Below, piece by piece: positions 4,124 through 5,779 of a stretch of 5,779 nt of DNA (its first letter is position 1; every line of letters starts with the position of its first letter). Both the position numbers and the translations under genes were made by a program. Below the pieces are notes generated by a model. The model made no database searches, had not been told where the DNA came from, and worked only from the letters and a program-made list of their open reading frames with translations. Source of the stretch: DATKQJ01 sp035534295 (lineage in GTDB: Bacteria; Chloroflexota; Dormibacteria; Dormibacterales; Dormibacteraceae); contig DATLSE010000037.1 in the NCBI GenBank assembly GCA_035534295.1, positions 1 to 5,779 on the forward strand, in the 5' to 3' direction.

Positions 4124-5779
4124 CAGCCGCCAGCCCGGGCGATCTGCAGAGCGGTGCGTTGCTGCTGCTGAATCGCGTTGACCATCGTGGCGCTGACCTT
4201 GGTCGAGATTGCCGCACCAGTCGGAGCGGCGCCCTCGACGTGGATGGCTGCCTCGATCCGCTGCAGCGCGGCCAGGACCGCGTTGTTGCCCATGCCGGCC
4301 ACGCTGACGGCGCCCGAGACGCCCACCGAGGCCATGATCGCGGAATTACTCACCAGACCGAGGTTGCCAGGCCCGGTTAGGCCGCTCAGCATCCCCCGGC
4401 TGGCCGCGTTGACCTTGTTGGTCGAGGCCAGCAATCCGGCCGCGAGTCCCTCGCCGATGTTCTGGCCGATCCCGTAGAAGACGGTGGAGGGGCTGCTGAT
4501 GCCCAGCACCTTCTTCGCAACGCTGGTGAGGCCGCTGATGGCGTTGCCGATCCAACTTGTCACCTTGTGCCATGCGTTCTGAATCCCCGAGAGTAGGCCG
4601 CCGACGATGTCCTTGCCCACTTGGAGCAGGATGTTCCAGGCGACGCCGATCGCGCCGACGATCCGGCCTGGCAGCTTCTGGAAGAAGCCGACCACGTCGC
4701 CGATCCGCTCGATGGTCCAGATGATCAGGGTGATCGCGGTGCCGATGGCGGTCGTGATGATGGTCCAGGCGATCGAGACCCCATTGAAAATGAGAGACCA
4801 GACCAACGCGAGAGCTGGAACCAGCAGCACCGCAGCGCCGTGGATGATGCTGGTGATCACCTCCCAGGCGATCCGAATCGCGCTACTCACGATGTTCCAG
4901 GCGATCGAGGCGTCGTCGGTGATCTGCGCCCAGTGGGTGTGCAGCCAGCGGCCGAGCCCAGCGATGATCTGCGATATGAAGCCAGCCAGCTTGCCGAAGC
5001 CCGCGGCAATCGAACTGAGCGCGCGGCTCACGAACTGGTTCAAGCCAGTCATGTGGCCGTACCACCCGATGATCGACTTGACGACCGTCCCCACCCACTT
5101 GACGACGGCCCCTAACGCCGACCCCGTGGTCACGCTCAGGGTCGCGAGAAACCCGACGACAGAGAAGACGCCGGCGGCCACGTCGCCGAACAGCTTGGCG
5201 ACCTCCGGGAGCGTCTTTTTGGCGTCCGCAATGAAGTTGGCGAACCCCTTAGAACTCACCAGACTCATGGCCCACTTCTTGAACGCCTCGGTCATGCCCA
5301 CGAAGCCCTTGGTGACCAGGGGCACCAGCGGGATGAACGCCTGCGCCAGGTTGGCGAAGCCCTCACCCAGGCTAGCCAGGGCCTTTCCTGCGCCCCCTAG
5401 CACCGCTGGGGCGACCTTGGCCATCTGGCTCGTGAACTGCCCGAACGCGGGGTTAGTGAAGGCTGGCATCAGGTTCTTGGTGAATGCCTCCATGCCCACG
5501 CCGCCTGCAGCTATCAGCGGCAAGAAGGTTGGGAGGATCTTGATCCCGACGCCGATCACCTGGCCGACGATCTTGGAGATCACCGGCATCTCCATCTGCG
5601 TGACTCGGTCGAAGAAGGCTCCGAAGGCGCTCTCCCCCGCCAAAAGCTGAGCACGAAGGTGCTTCAGCCAGGGGTCCATGCCAGCACCGCCCGCCAGCGC
5701 TGCGGTGACTGCGGTGAAGGCCACCGCTCCGAACGCCCCGGCTGCTAGAGCCGCCGCCCCAAACGCCGTCGCCACCCCG
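4123..5779 (-). CDS. Phage tail tape-measure protein, C-terminal part (runs off right edge)
   Basis: About 550 residues are visible. The frame is open through the right edge, so the GTG at 5775 is probably internal. Tape-measure proteins set siphovirus tail length, fill the tube lumen and help DNA pass the membrane. Numbering from 5775, the protein is Ala/Gly/Val rich with long hydrophobic helices. PAFGQFTSQMAKVAPAVLGG and the LAQAFIPLVPLV region are typical of actinophage tape measures. VLGISSPSTVFYGIGQNIGE (423-442) followed by GLAAGLL is the classic C-terminal LGI-SPS...G-I-GL signature. Trp residues recur every 11 positions (282, 293, 304, 326, 337; also 227/238 and 380/402), the aromatic spacing known from this family. 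The tail ends with a glutamine run (QQQQ, 536-539). No peptidase or lytic domain is seen in the visible part. It is co-directional and overlapping with the 62-aa gene downstream. Confidence 0.9.
   Translation of the reverse strand, partial: GVATAFGAAALAAGAFGAVAFTAVTAALAGGAGMDPWLKHLRAQLLAGESAFGAFFDRVTQMEMPVISKIVGQVIGVGIKILPTFLPLIAAGGVGMEAFTKNLMPAFTNPAFGQFTSQMAKVAPAVLGGAGKALASLGEGFANLAQAFIPLVPLVTKGFVGMTEAFKKWAMSLVSSKGFANFIADAKKTLPEVAKLFGDVAAGVFSVVGFLATLSVTTGSALGAVVKWVGTVVKSIIGWYGHMTGLNQFVSRALSSIAAGFGKLAGFISQIIAGLGRWLHTHWAQITDDASIAWNIVSSAIRIAWEVITSIIHGAAVLLVPALALVWSLIFNGVSIAWTIITTAIGTAITLIIWTIERIGDVVGFFQKLPGRIVGAIGVAWNILLQVGKDIVGGLLSGIQNAWHKVTSWIGNAISGLTSVAKKVLGISSPSTVFYGIGQNIGEGLAAGLLASTNKVNAASRGMLSGLTGPGNLGLVSNSAIMASVGVSGAVSVAGMGNNAVLAALQRIEAAIHVEGAAPTGAAISTKVSATMVNAIQQQQRTALQIARAGG

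Noticed and set aside
4607..5650. 347-codon plus-strand open frame
   Set aside because: It is antisense to the tape-measure gene. The product is a mirror of its Ala/Gly/Ile-rich codons, with no domain and no ribosome-binding site.
1..5779. CRISPR array, rRNA gene or riboswitch
   Set aside because: No regularly spaced repeats, rRNA-like sequence or recognisable riboswitch was found on either strand.

Overview
The window is high-GC DNA whose codon use, non-ATG starts and tRNA sequence without an encoded CCA tail suggest an actinobacterium or similar high-GC bacterium. I read it as one end of a temperate phage or prophage, with an integration site in a tRNA-Thr gene. No species is claimed.

Left part (1 to about 1540): mobile-element debris and host-like sequence. 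It holds the first 32 codons of an IS630-type transposase running off the left edge (minus strand), a small four-cysteine zinc-ribbon protein (474-749), and a decayed alpha/beta-hydrolase gene (954 to about 1470, minus strand). The hydrolase has lost its N-terminal half and carries a one-base frameshift near its end.

Attachment site (about 1500-1650): the minus strand carries the 3' half of tRNA-Thr(GGU), from the anticodon loop to the discriminator base (1540-1582), next to a tyrosine recombinase gene. This is the classic layout of a tRNA-targeting integrase. Copies of a TTGTCCA-type repeat lie on both sides of the core, one of them inside a perfect 7+7 palindrome, and look like integrase arm or control sites.

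Integration cassette (1710-3904, plus strand): a strong Shine-Dalgarno precedes a 12-codon leader ORF. The leader overlaps a 40-residue single-span membrane protein, which overlaps the integrase. The integrase has all the expected tyrosine-recombinase residues plus a C-terminal MerR/excisionase-like helix-turn-helix after a proline-rich linker. Three small tightly packed genes follow: a 63-aa coiled-coil-tailed protein, an 81-aa soluble protein and a 114-aa two-span membrane protein.

Right part (3915-5779, minus strand): the C-terminal ~550 residues of a phage tail tape-measure protein, followed by a one-base-overlapping 62-aa charged protein. The two operons converge on a hairpin (3915-3960) that probably terminates transcription. 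The tail gene cluster ends abruptly after the tape measure, so tail-tip and lysis genes are either elsewhere or lost.

Whether the site is attR (left part is host chromosome) or attP (left part is also element DNA) cannot be settled from this window. The hydrolase relic and transposase favour a chromosomal junction; repeats on both sides of the core favour attP.
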